Below are positions 14,139 to 23,186 of a stretch of 23,186 nt of DNA, piece by piece; the stretch's first letter is position 1, and every line of letters starts with the position of its first letter. Source of the DNA: CAZDQL01 sp964507325 (GTDB lineage Bacteria > Planctomycetota > UBA1135 > GCA-002686595); assembly GCA_964507325.1 (NCBI GenBank), contig CAZDQL010000103.1, positions 1 through 23,186 of the forward strand. The letters are read 5' to 3'. Under the pieces are notes generated by a model that saw only the letters and a list, made by a program, of their open reading frames with translations, did no database searches and had not been told where the DNA came from. The translations under genes were made by a program, and so were the position numbers.

Positions 14139-15539
14139 TCAGGGCGTGACGACGACCACGGACGTTCGATCACTGCTCGGGAGATCGAGGCGCACCTCCC
14201 CCGCGTCGGAGATCCAGGCCCACACTCGCGGGGAGGGTCGACCGCCGTCGATCGTCACCTGCGCGGGCATGCGCGGGTAGCCGCGGAGCACCACCCGGTC
14301 GGCCGTGCCGTCGGCGCTCGACCAGCGCAGGGTGACGGGGCGGGTCGGGTCGAGCTCCGCCAGACCGGGGTCGATCGCGACCTCTTCGACGTTCACCGTC
14401 CCTTCGAGAGCCACGCTGTTCTCGCGCTCGTCGGGGTCGGCCAGACTCAGGCGGAAGCGCCCGTGGGTTCCCTCTCCCAGCCGCCGCAGCACCGCCGCGC
14501 CGTAGGTCCCGGGCCGATCGGCGAACACCTCGAGGACCCGTGGGACCCCGTGGACGAGTTGCTCGGAGAGGAGATCCAAAGCGTGCCCGAGGGGCAGGCT
14601 GGACCACCCCCCTCCCACCCCCGGCTGGAAGACGAGACCTTCGACCACCCGCGCTCCGCGCGCGTTCAGGAAGGCGCGCAGCTCCTGGACCTCCGTGGGA
14701 CGCGTGACCTCGGGATCGGCGAGGTTGGCGCACAGGTAGATGAGCATCCCCTCGAGCTGCACCACCGGTGATCGCCGCGGGTCCACCAGGCCCTGGGACG
14801 AGAAGCGCGCCGGACTGATCCGCTCGTAGGCGCGGGGCACCTCACGGGGGGTGCCGCCGATGCTGGTGGCGATCCGCACGCGCTCGCGGCCGCTGGCGCG
14901 TCGCCACTCCGCGGCCAGGTCGAGGGTCGGCGAATGGCAGACCACCCCGGCGACCCGCAACCCGCGCGGGTCCTGGTGGCGCATGGCGAAGTTGAGCGCC
15001 GAGAGCCCCCCCATCGCGCATCCCACGGCGTAGACGCGGCGGCGCTCGAAGGGGGCCAGGGCTTCGACTCCGGCCATGACCGCTGCGAGGGCCTCCTGAC
15101 TCGCCTGGTTGGCGAAGTGGGAGTCGGTCAACCCGTAGGGCGCCACCAGGAGCCAGCCGCGGCGGGCGCACTCCCGGGGCAGCTCGGTCTCGACGAAGAC
15201 CTCCTTCTCGCTGCGCCCCGCGCCGTGGAAGGCGACCACCGCCGCTCGCTGGGGACGCGGCCGGTCGCCGAAGCCGAGGGGAACCTGGACCAGGGCCCGC
15301 TCGGCGAGGGTGGCGTGACCGGAGGCGGGAGGGGCGAAGTAGAGCTCGTAGGTCGGGGCGTCGGTCCAGCTGGGGACGCTGCGGTAGTGGAAGCCACCGG
15401 CGGCGTGCTCGCTCCACCCGGAGGTGTCGAGGAGCTCCACCGGCCCGGGCCGATCGGCGTCGAGGGACCAGCGAAAGCCCTGGGCGGAGAGGGGTAGGGC
15501 GAGGAGCAGGGGGAGGAGGAGGGCGGGGGCGGGGCGCAT
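14139..15539 (-). CDS. Secreted alpha/beta hydrolase homologue lacking the nucleophilic serine
   Basis: The 466-residue product has a clear signal peptide (MRPAPALLLPLLLALPLSAQG). Its alpha/beta-hydrolase core resembles the esterase/PHB-depolymerase-like or prolyl-oligopeptidase-like groups: FHGAGRSEKE oxyanion region (about 104-113), nucleophile elbow VGCAMGG at about 172-178, candidate acid in LADPEV and candidate histidine in PLGHALDLL. The elbow should read G-x-S-x-G, but the third position is Ala175 (codon GCG), so the usual esterase chemistry is not expected. The last ~100 residues form a beta-rich module ending VVVVTP. The ATG at 15539 is set by the signal peptide; a purine-rich AGGGGG ends 3 nt before it. 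The gene is separated from the upstream phosphatase gene by 284 nt, so it may have its own promoter. Confidence 0.82.
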   Translation of the reverse strand: MRPAPALLLPLLLALPLSAQGFRWSLDADRPGPVELLDTSGWSEHAAGGFHYRSVPSWTDAPTYELYFAPPASGHATLAERALVQVPLGFGDRPRPQRAAVVAFHGAGRSEKEVFVETELPRECARRGWLLVAPYGLTDSHFANQASQEALAAVMAGVEALAPFERRRVYAVGCAMGGLSALNFAMRHQDPRGLRVAGVVCHSPTLDLAAEWRRASGRERVRIATSIGGTPREVPRAYERISPARFSSQGLVDPRRSPVVQLEGMLIYLCANLADPEVTRPTEVQELRAFLNARGARVVEGLVFQPGVGGGWSSLPLGHALDLLSEQLVHGVPRVLEVFADRPGTYGAAVLRRLGEGTHGRFRLSLADPDERENSVALEGTVNVEEVAIDPGLAELDPTRPVTLRWSSADGTADRVVLRGYPRMPAQVTIDGGRPSPRVWAWISDAGEVRLDLPSSDRTSVVVVTP

Positions 15540-15575
15540 GGTCCCCCTATCGGGCCGAGGGGGCGTGTTCCTTGT

Positions 15576-15789
15576 GAACTGCCGCCCTTCGGTGGGCATT
15601 GCTCGGGACGGCTCGCCGTAGCACCTTTGCCCGCAAGGACTTGGAGCACCCGGCCGCTGGAGCAGGCCCTGGCGAGGCGGTGACGGACCGGAGGCGGGCG
15701 AAGGGCTGCCGTGGGGCACCCAGAACGGGGGTCCGACAGCGCCAGACGATGGGTCGACCTTCGAGAAGCACACCGAAGGGAGGCAGTTC
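15576..15789. repeat. 214-bp element bounded by 22-bp inverted repeats (20/22), MITE-like
   Basis: GAACTGCCgCCCTTCGGT at 15576-15593 recurs inverted at 15772-15789 with one mismatch (17/18). Similarity continues inward to 15597/15768 (20/22). The pair lies in the 284-nt gap between the phosphatase and hydrolase genes. No transposase frame fits inside and I see no obvious target duplication at the edges, so this could be a MITE-like relic or a long-range RNA stem in the leader of the hydrolase transcript. The rest of the gap (15540-15575, 15790-15823) shows nothing recognisable. Confidence 0.45.
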
Positions 15790-15823
15790 GGTCTGCTCGG
15801 GGTCGATTGGCTGGGCTTCCCGG

Positions 15824-16729
15824 TCAGGCCGGAAGCAGGGCATGTCGCAGCCCCCGCCCCGTCACCCGCCCCTCCTCGGCCCCCAGGCGCGTGAGGCAGG
15901 CGGCGATGCAGGCCAGGCCCGCGGGGAGGATCTCCACCCGGTCGGCTTCGATCGGGAAGGCCAGCCGCTCGTCGGTGGAGCTCCGAGCCAGGCGATCGGC
16001 CCACTCCGCAGCCGGCCGCACAGGGACCCGGCACCCCTCGGCCCGACGGGGATCGAAGCACGCGAGCTCTAGGTGGAGAGAGGCCAGGTTGGAGGCGGTC
16101 CCCCCGAGCAGCACGACTTCCCGCCCGCGCGCCGCTCCCGCCTCGAAGACCGAGAAGGCGCCGGCGATCTCCGCCGTCAGGGCGCCCCACCCACCCGGAA
16201 GTGCAGCGGGGCCGCCCTCCAGCCCCAGGTAGCGCTCGGTCAGCACGACCGCCCCCACCGGCGCCGACTCCAGTTGGGAGCCGGCGTCGGTGACCACCTC
16301 GGTCGATCCTCCCCCCACGTCGATCGCGACGCAGTCCGGACCCGCCAGCTCGGCCACCGCGCTGTGGCCGAGGCGCGCCTCGTCCGCCTCGCTCAGGACC
16401 TCCACCGCCAGCCCCAGCTGTTGCTCGCAGGCAGCGAGAAAGCGTTGGGCATCGGTCGCGCGACGCAGCACCGCGGTGCCGGCGGCGCGCACCCGGTCGG
16501 CGGGGACACCCAGCTCGCGGGTGCGCTCCAGGTGCTCGGCGAGGATCGCTAGGGCGCGCTCGATCGCCCGGTCGTCGAGACAGCCGTCCTTCGCCAGCCC
16601 GCGCCCCAGCCGCGCCGTAGCGCAGCGGTCGTCGAGCACCTCGAGCTCGCCCCCCTCGCTGCGACGACCCACGAGGAGCAGGATCGAGTTGGTGCCGATG
16701 TCGAGGGAGGCCGCGGGAGGGGTGCTCAC
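15824..16729 (-). CDS. Ppx/GppA-family phosphatase (exopolyphosphatase-like)
   Basis: The 301-residue protein belongs to the Ppx/GppA branch of the ASKHA superfamily, which hydrolyses polyphosphate or pppGpp. All five sugar-kinase/actin-type motifs are present: LDIGTNSILLLVG (about 9-21), AAGTAVLRRATDA (about 87-99), the phosphate loop AIDVGGGSTEVV (about 134-145), LLGGTASNLASL (about 207-218) and VEILPAGLACIAACLTRLG near the C-terminus. It is the short form without C-terminal HD and extra domains. The start is GTG at 16729 with no evident ribosome-binding site. The preceding gene ends only 19 nt upstream, so it is probably read as part of the long minus-strand operon. Sequence alone does not separate polyphosphatase from pppGpp phosphohydrolase. 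Confidence 0.88.
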   Translation of the reverse strand: MSTPPAASLDIGTNSILLLVGRRSEGGELEVLDDRCATARLGRGLAKDGCLDDRAIERALAILAEHLERTRELGVPADRVRAAGTAVLRRATDAQRFLAACEQQLGLAVEVLSEADEARLGHSAVAELAGPDCVAIDVGGGSTEVVTDAGSQLESAPVGAVVLTERYLGLEGGPAALPGGWGALTAEIAGAFSVFEAGAARGREVVLLGGTASNLASLHLELACFDPRRAEGCRVPVRPAAEWADRLARSSTDERLAFPIEADRVEILPAGLACIAACLTRLGAEEGRVTGRGLRHALLPA

Positions 16730-16748
16730 GGCGGACGAGGATAGTCCC

Positions 16749-19205
16749 TCAATCGCCTTTCCGGCCGCGCTTCTTCGCGCCCTTCGCCTTGCCCTTCCTC
16801 TGCGGCTGGAGGGTCACTTCGATCTCCTCCCGGCGCCCGCTGATCGAGACGGTCGAGACGTGCCTATCCCAGCGATCGTGGCGCACGATCAGCCGCCACG
16901 GGTAGCGACCGACGCTCGGGTGCTCGTAGCGGCCCTTCTGCTCGCTCAACTGGAGCTTCCCCGGGACGAAGACCCCAGGCGCGGGTGAGACGTCGGTGCG
17001 GTGGAGGGTCACCCGGGCCCCGCGCACCGTGCGCCCCTCTGGATCGCGAACGAGGACACGCACGCGAGCGGTGGGGCGCGTCTCGTAGCGGCCCAGGTCG
17101 ATCAGCCCACCAGGCGCCAGGTCGATGGGGGGGAATACCACGCGTTCGACCTCGGGCGCGCGGGCTTGAAGCCGCTTGGGGCCGGGGGGCAGGTTGGTGA
17201 TGCGAAAGCGCGCCCCGTCCAGGGTGACCGAGGCGCCGCTGATGCCGAGGATCTCCAACCCCGCGATCGCATCGCCCGTGCCCCGGAGGGCGAGTTCCCC
17301 CACCACCGTGCCGGGCACCGGCACGGGCACCGGCTCCAGTTCGAGGAGCGCAAAGGGCGCCTCGGGAAGGGAGACGGTGACCTCCCCCCCCGGGGGCAGA
17401 CGGAAGCCGTTGGCCCTGGCGGTCACCACGTAGGAGCCCTCGAAGAGACCTTCGATCTCGAAGCGGCCGAACTCGTCGGCGATCGCGGAGCGGCCGGACT
17501 CCGCGTTCCTGGCGCGCACTCGGGCCGCGGCGATCGACCACCCCTCCCGATCGACCACCGCCCCGTGGAGGACGAAGGAGTCGACCAGGGACAGTTCGAG
17601 CTCTCCGATCGTGATCGCGGCGTCGAAGCGCTGGCGTTCCGTCCGGTAGCCCGGCTTCTCGGCGACGAGCAGCAGGTTCACCTCGGGCACGGAAGCGAGG
17701 TGGAAGTGCCCTTCGGGATCGCTCGTAGCCTCGGCCAGGGGAGTCCAGCTCCTGCCCAGGCGAACCGAGGCCTCCACCCGAGCCCCCCCGATTCCCTCGC
17801 CCTGCGCGTCGATCACCCGGCCACCGAGTGGGCGCGCAGCCACCAGGGTCAGATCGACGACGCGCGCCTCGCCGGACCGCAGGGTCAGCTTGGGAGAGAG
17901 CGCGGCGTAGCCCGCCTCCCCGAGGGACCCCGGGGGATAGGCCACGAGCTGCAGCGGCTGGAAGGCCGCGACCGACCCCAGATCGAATCTCCCCTCGAAG
18001 TCCGCGGTCGCCGAGCGCAGGGCGGGCCCTGCGTCCTCCGCGAGCGAGGCGACGAGCTCCTCCGGTTCGCCGAGGGGCAGGTCCCCCACTTCGCCGCGCG
18101 GGATCAGCACCACCAGCGCTCCGGGGAGGGGCGCCCCCCGCGCGTTCGACACCCGGCCGCTCAGGTTGGCGGGGGGAGGGAAGCGGTAGATCGCGGGCGC
18201 CTTCCCGCTCTCCGGGCCGGGCGTTCGTCCCACGCGGGTGAGGGCGCCCCAGGGGGTACGCAGCTCCAACGTCACGGGGCCACTTCCCAGGCCGTCGAGG
18301 TGGAAGGAGCCATCGTCCCCGGTGACCGTCTCCCGTCGGGCGAGCGCGTCGACCCTCAAGCCCCGTCCCGACAGCCCGATGAGGGCGCGCACGGCGACCC
18401 CCGGGATCCCCTGGTCGGTGCCCTGGAGGACCGCTCGACCGCGGAGCTCCCCCTCCGACCGCAGGGTCAGCTCGATCGCGGTCTCCCGGCCCGTCTGGAC
18501 GACGATCCCGGACTCCAAGACCGGAGGCGCCCCATCGGTCGAGGCACACAGGGCGTAGGTCCCGGGGGTGAGGTCCCCGATCCGGAAGCGCCCCCTGTCG
18601 TCGGCCGCTCGGGTTCGCTCGGGCTCCTCGCCGGAGCGCTCGCTCCCGCCCACCCACAACTCGAGGGTGACCTCCTCCATGGAGGAGGGTTGAACGCCCT
18701 CGACCCACACCGTCCCGGCGATCGAACCGCTGGGTTGGAGGTGGATCAGGAGCTCCTCATCGAGCCGCACCCTCGGCGCGCGCAGGTCGACGTACTCGGG
18801 ATGGGAGACCTCGATCAGCGGGGCGAGCTCCGACGCCCACTCGACGGCGAAGGCGCCGTCCGCGTCGCTCTCCCCACTCGCCTCCAACTCGCCCTGCAGG
18901 AGTCGCACCGTCCCACCGGGCACGGGGGCCGAGGCCTCCGCGTCGATCATGCGACCGCGCAAGGTGCGCCGCGGTCCCGGGGGCACTCCTGCCGCCGATC
19001 GCGCCGTTCCGAGGGCATCGGAGGGTGAGTTCGTACGGGGAGCGTCGATCGCACCCAGAGCTCTGGCCAGAGGAGCGCTCGAGCCCTCCGATCCGGCGGG
19101 TCGCGCCGCGGCGGGGGCCTGCTCGTCGAAGGGATAGGTGGCCGCGAAGGCCAGCACGACCGCGAGGCCTGCGACCAGGACCAGGGTGGCGCCGCGGGGG
19201 CTCAT
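16749..19205 (-). CDS. Membrane-anchored protein with about eight carboxypeptidase-regulatory-like domains
   Basis: The 818-residue product begins with an uncleaved-anchor-like hydrophobic segment (GATLVLVAGLAVVLAFAATY, about 5-24) and a Pro/Ala/Ser linker. About eight transthyretin-like beta-sandwich repeats follow, each of the form G-x-V-x-D-x-x-G-x-P-(I/V)-x-G-A-x-V ... D-x-x-G-x-F-x-(I/L). Clear copies start at RGRMIDAEA, GTVWVEG, RGRAVLQG, SGRVSNARG, GGRVIDAQG, HGAVVDREG, GELALRG and RVLVRDPEG. The C-terminus is a Lys/Arg-rich tail. Such domains are structural or binding modules at the cell surface, with no catalytic site. The ATG at 19205 overlaps the NHL gene's stop (ATGA), implying coupling; all longer in-frame starts lie inside that gene. 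Its role is unknown, possibly in the envelope. Confidence 0.82.
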   Translation of the reverse strand: MSPRGATLVLVAGLAVVLAFAATYPFDEQAPAAARPAGSEGSSAPLARALGAIDAPRTNSPSDALGTARSAAGVPPGPRRTLRGRMIDAEASAPVPGGTVRLLQGELEASGESDADGAFAVEWASELAPLIEVSHPEYVDLRAPRVRLDEELLIHLQPSGSIAGTVWVEGVQPSSMEEVTLELWVGGSERSGEEPERTRAADDRGRFRIGDLTPGTYALCASTDGAPPVLESGIVVQTGRETAIELTLRSEGELRGRAVLQGTDQGIPGVAVRALIGLSGRGLRVDALARRETVTGDDGSFHLDGLGSGPVTLELRTPWGALTRVGRTPGPESGKAPAIYRFPPPANLSGRVSNARGAPLPGALVVLIPRGEVGDLPLGEPEELVASLAEDAGPALRSATADFEGRFDLGSVAAFQPLQLVAYPPGSLGEAGYAALSPKLTLRSGEARVVDLTLVAARPLGGRVIDAQGEGIGGARVEASVRLGRSWTPLAEATSDPEGHFHLASVPEVNLLLVAEKPGYRTERQRFDAAITIGELELSLVDSFVLHGAVVDREGWSIAAARVRARNAESGRSAIADEFGRFEIEGLFEGSYVVTARANGFRLPPGGEVTVSLPEAPFALLELEPVPVPVPGTVVGELALRGTGDAIAGLEILGISGASVTLDGARFRITNLPPGPKRLQARAPEVERVVFPPIDLAPGGLIDLGRYETRPTARVRVLVRDPEGRTVRGARVTLHRTDVSPAPGVFVPGKLQLSEQKGRYEHPSVGRYPWRLIVRHDRWDRHVSTVSISGRREEIEVTLQPQRKGKAKGAKKRGRKGD

Positions 19206-20104
19206 CGGTAAGCCACCTCGGAACTCCCCGGGGAGGGGCCAAAAGCCCCGTAGCAGCGTCCGTCCAGGGTGAAGACCTGCACGCGCTCCCCCTCCCGGTC
19301 GATCGCCACCACTCGCGTGCGGCGTTCCTCTCCCTCCTCGTGGACCACCACGTCCGCGGGCTCGTCGACCTGGCCGGGGGCGCTGCCCCCCTCGGCCACG
19401 ACGCGCAGGAGGCGCCCCGCGCGATCGACGAGCAGGAGGGCGCTGGCGCGCTCCGCCGCGCAGGCGAGGATCGCGCGGCCGTCGTCCAGGAGGGCGGCCC
19501 CCGCGGGGAGAAAGGGGACCCCGCCAGCGGTGGGGATCTGGAAGTGGAAGTGGAAGTGGCCGCCGCGGAAGACCTGCACGCGCTCCGCGCCCGCCTCGCA
19601 GGCGAGCAGGTCCTCTCCACGCCAGGCGATCCCCGCCAGGTCGTGGAAGCGCCCGCGGGGATTCCCCTCGGGTCGCAGGGAGCGCACGCGGGCGGAGGAG
19701 GGGTGCAACCACTGCAGGGCGTGACGCCGGCGTCCTCCGGAGGCGATCGCCACCAGGAGGTCGTCGTCGGAGCCGCGCACCGCCAAGCCTCGCGGCCGCC
19801 CGAGCGTCCCTCGGCGATCGCCACCGGCGCGCGGTTCCTCCAGATCGTCGTCCCCCACGTCCGCGACGGGCCGGCCGAAGAGGGTGAAGGCGCGTACCCG
19901 GCCCGCGAGGTCGTCGGCCACCCAGACGCGGTGGTCGTCGTCCACGGCGAGTGAGGTCGCCGCGGACTGCCCAGAGCGCTCGTCGCGGAAGAGGAAGCCC
20001 CCCTCCAACGAATGGCCATCCAGGTCGAAGACGTCGACCCGGGCGGTCTTGGCGTGGTTCCCGACGTAGAGGACGCCGTTCTTCAGGGCGAGGCTGCCGT
20101 GCAC
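19202..20104 (-). CDS. NHL-like / six-bladed beta-propeller protein
   Basis: The 300-residue product shows repeating blade motifs: LYVGNHAKTARVDVFDLDGH, VAVDDDHRVWVADDLAGRVRAFTLFG, LGRPRGLAVRGSDDDLLVA, ILACAAERASALLLVDRAG and RVVAIDREGERVQVFTLDGR. This is typical of NHL or SMP-30-like propellers that bind ligands or partner proteins. No signal peptide is seen. The start is uncertain: GTG at 20104 is the only in-frame standard start, yet the codons before it read DWYV, which look like family sequence, and an AGGAGA lies 12 nt upstream. The gene overlaps the metallophosphoesterase end by 22 nt and the next gene by 4 nt. A hexanucleotide repeat (GGAAGT)3 near 19540-19559 encodes HFHFHF in one blade. 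Confidence 0.75.
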   Translation of the reverse strand: MHGSLALKNGVLYVGNHAKTARVDVFDLDGHSLEGGFLFRDERSGQSAATSLAVDDDHRVWVADDLAGRVRAFTLFGRPVADVGDDDLEEPRAGGDRRGTLGRPRGLAVRGSDDDLLVAIASGGRRRHALQWLHPSSARVRSLRPEGNPRGRFHDLAGIAWRGEDLLACEAGAERVQVFRGGHFHFHFQIPTAGGVPFLPAGAALLDDGRAILACAAERASALLLVDRAGRLLRVVAEGGSAPGQVDEPADVVVHEEGEERRTRVVAIDREGERVQVFTLDGRCYGAFGPSPGSSEVAYR

Positions 20105-20979
20105 GACGTACCAGTCTCTCCTGCCGCACGCTCGTTGGACACCGCCAATCGCACCACGACCACCTCGGCGGGGGCCCCCACCCGCAGGGGGACCCCCAGG
20201 GCCCCGAGACCGCGGTTCACCACCAGGGTCGTGGGACCGAGCTCCACCCTGAGACCCGGGTGCGGGGGGCCCAGCCCGCGCAGGAGCGGCAGGTCGACCT
20301 GCCCCCCATGGCTGTGCCCCGCCAGGACGACGGCGCAGCGCCCTCGCGCCAACCAGGGGCCGCCGCGGGGGTTGTGGCAGAGGGCCACCTCCCAGTCCCC
20401 ACCCTCGAGGTCGGCCCGGGCGCGCTGGAGGTCCACGAGCCGCCCCTCCTCCAGGTCCTCCACCCCCACCACCGCCAGCGCACCCCCCTCCACCTCGATG
20501 CGGGCCGAGGCGTTGCGCAGGAAGCGGATCCCATGGGCGCCGTACTCCGCGGCGATCTTCCCCTCCTGGCGCCCCTTGTAGTCGTGGTTGCCGAAGACGG
20601 CGAAGACCCCGTGGCGCGCTTCGAGGCGGGCGAGGTCGGGGAGGATCCTCAGGGCTTCCTCGTGATGGTGGACGCAGTAGTCTCCGGTCAGGGCGACCAG
20701 GTCCACCCCCTCCCGGTTCACCGTCTCGACCACGTGAGCCAGGTCCCCTCGCCCCAGGAAGGGGCCGGCGTGCAGATCGCTGAGGTGGGCGATGGCGAAG
20801 CCATCCAACGCCGCGTCGAGGCCCGCCACCTCCACCCGCTCCTCGCGCACCCGGAAGCGACCGGGGGCCAGGTGGCAGCGGCGGTAGAACGCACGACCCC
20901 CCAGCAGGACGCAGGTGTGCTCGATGACGCGGAAGAGGGCCAGGCGCGCGGAGCTGAAACGGCGGGGGGTGACCTTCAC
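20083..20979 (-). CDS. YkuE-type metallophosphoesterase
   Basis: The 298-residue protein is a calcineurin-like metallophosphoesterase with a complete binuclear metal site: HLSDLHAG (D68, H70), LTGDYC (D100), FGNHDY (N131, H132), ALCHNP (H202) and LAGHSHGGQ (H222, H224). The pattern resembles the YkuE group, whose members act on phospholipid-like or other phosphoesters at the membrane. The N-terminal ~35 residues are moderately hydrophobic, but no clear signal peptide is seen. The start is the GTG at 20979, overlapping the anti-sigma-like gene's TGA as GTGA. Its own C-terminus overlaps the NHL gene by 22 nt. The longer open frame upstream is out-of-frame reading of the previous gene. The substrate cannot be named from sequence. 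Confidence 0.9.
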   Translation of the reverse strand: MKVTPRRFSSARLALFRVIEHTCVLLGGRAFYRRCHLAPGRFRVREERVEVAGLDAALDGFAIAHLSDLHAGPFLGRGDLAHVVETVNREGVDLVALTGDYCVHHHEEALRILPDLARLEARHGVFAVFGNHDYKGRQEGKIAAEYGAHGIRFLRNASARIEVEGGALAVVGVEDLEEGRLVDLQRARADLEGGDWEVALCHNPRGGPWLARGRCAVVLAGHSHGGQVDLPLLRGLGPPHPGLRVELGPTTLVVNRGLGALGVPLRVGAPAEVVVVRLAVSNERAAGETGTSCTAASP

Positions 20980-21734
20980 TCCCCGAGGGTAGCCCGCTGA
21001 GGCTCGACCAGCATCCGCTCTCCCGCGGAGAGGCGTCGTTCGGAGGTGGACGTGGAGAGGGTCAGCTCCCCTCCGAGGCACTCGCACTCCAAACCGCTCG
21101 GTCCCAGGGAGATCCGAGCCCGGGCGTCGGCGGAGAGCTCCGCGGCCCCGAGGGTGGAGACCAGGCGCCAGGCCCCCTCGAGCTCGACGCTCCCCCATAC
21201 CAGGCGCAGTCGTCCTGGGTGCACGCGCTCGACCCAGAGGCGGGTCTCTCGCGCGAGCTCCACCGAGCCCCCCTTGGCGTCGAGGCGCGCCCGACCGTCG
21301 GGGCCGGTGACGACCGGCTCCCCCTGGTGCACGAGTTCGGCGGCGTGGACGGTCCCCGCACTGTCGGTGAGCTCGAGACCGCGTTCCCGGAGGTTCAAGG
21401 CGCCGAGCTGGATCATCAGGTAGCCGAGGAGTGCCGGGTAGAGCAGGGTCCTGATGCGCGCCCGGCGCCCCCGGGGCGAGGCGGCTCGGAAGACGTCCTC
21501 CCGGAGGGAGCGGCGGCGCAGCTCCCGCTCCAGGGCGATGCGCTCCTCGCGTCGCTCGGCGCCGATGCGGGCGGTCGTGCGCACCGCCTCCCGATAGGAG
21601 TCCTGGCAGGAGACGCACTGCGCCAGGTGGGCGCGGAGATCCCGATTCTCCTCCGGTGAGAGCCCTTCGGCGACGAAGCGTCGCACGAGGCGCGCGCTCC
21701 GCTCGCAAGGGGTCGGCTCGTCAGGGTCCTGCAC
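20976..21734 (-). CDS. Anti-sigma-factor-like membrane protein with zf-HC2 and FecR-like module
   Basis: The 252-residue product starts with a zinc-finger anti-sigma domain: C10, then HLAQCVSC (H35, C39, C42), the ZAS-type signature preceded by SPEENRDLRAHL. A charged linker (about 55-90) leads to a transmembrane segment (about 95-115, TLLYPALLGYLMIQLGAL). The extracytoplasmic part (about 120-250) resembles a FecR domain: GEPVVTGPDGRARL, GSVELARETRLWVERV, RLRLVWGSVELEG and RLSAGERMLVEP. Such proteins sequester an ECF sigma factor and respond to envelope signals. No sigma gene is in the window, so the partner is unknown. The start is GTG at 21734 with no clear ribosome-binding site, 45 nt after the gltX stop. 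It is coupled to the metallophosphoesterase by GTGA. Confidence 0.78.
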   Translation of the reverse strand: MQDPDEPTPCERSARLVRRFVAEGLSPEENRDLRAHLAQCVSCQDSYREAVRTTARIGAERREERIALERELRRRSLREDVFRAASPRGRRARIRTLLYPALLGYLMIQLGALNLRERGLELTDSAGTVHAAELVHQGEPVVTGPDGRARLDAKGGSVELARETRLWVERVHPGRLRLVWGSVELEGAWRLVSTLGAAELSADARARISLGPSGLECECLGGELTLSTSTSERRLSAGERMLVEPQRATLGE

Positions 21735-21779
21735 GCGGTGTGGATCGGCGCTTGGGGGAGATCCCTTGAACGCCGAGGC

Positions 21780-23186
<1,407 letters not shown>

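Noticed and set aside
15547..15843. Minus-strand 98-codon frame covering the inverted-repeat element
   Set aside because: Codon use is unlike the neighbours, it overlaps the phosphatase 3' end, and no family is recognisable; it is more likely an incidental frame across the repeat.

Overview
This window is a high-GC, gene-dense bacterial chromosome segment. It carries 16 protein genes I can support and one tRNA, with short intergenic gaps and many 1-22 nt start/stop overlaps. The combination of a secreted squalene-cyclase-like toroid protein, a type III glutamine synthetase, a multi-domain carboxypeptidase-regulatory-like protein and an Ole pathway would fit an uncultured high-GC Planctomycetota or another deep, GC-rich phylum such as Myxococcota. 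No phylogenetic marker settles this. The right end is a run of 45 G that truncates gltX and looks like a sequencing or assembly artefact.

Region 1 (57-4986, + strand) is a biosynthetic operon: a TylF/MycF-type O-methyltransferase, an Sfp-type 4'-phosphopantetheinyl transferase, then oleB, oleC and oleD. oleB/oleC and oleC/oleD overlap by GTGA. OleBCD are the beta-lactone decarboxylase, beta-lactone synthetase and 2-alkyl-3-ketoacid reductase of long-chain olefin biosynthesis. The condensing enzyme OleA is not in the window. The two extra genes hint at a carrier-protein-dependent (PKS, FAS or PUFA-like) pathway whose remainder lies to the left.

Region 2 (4993-9610, - strand) is a coupled trio: the secreted toroid/discoidin-like protein, a secreted M1-peptidase homologue that has lost its catalytic residues, and an AlkA-type DNA glycosylase. 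A 231-nt divergent control region with a perfect dyad separates it from region 3 (9842-12543, + strand), which holds glutamine synthetase III and a small membrane-anchored MORN-2 protein.

Region 4 (12583-14138) has a tRNA-Met(CAT) on the minus strand with a good sigma70-type promoter, then a soluble, degenerate histidine-kinase-like protein. It ends in a convergent intergenic region with a UUCG hairpin, a 23-bp nested hairpin and a 12-bp terminator-like hairpin.

Region 5 (14139-23186, - strand) reads, in order of transcription: gltX, an anti-sigma-like protein with a FecR-like module, a YkuE-type metallophosphoesterase, an NHL-type propeller, an eight-domain carboxypeptidase-regulatory-like protein, a Ppx/GppA phosphatase, and, after a 284-nt gap with a 214-bp inverted-repeat-bounded element, a secreted alpha/beta hydrolase lacking its nucleophilic serine.

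The most notable themes are the ole cluster with PPTase and methyltransferase companions, three separate degenerate enzyme homologues, and two unexplained structured intergenic regions.
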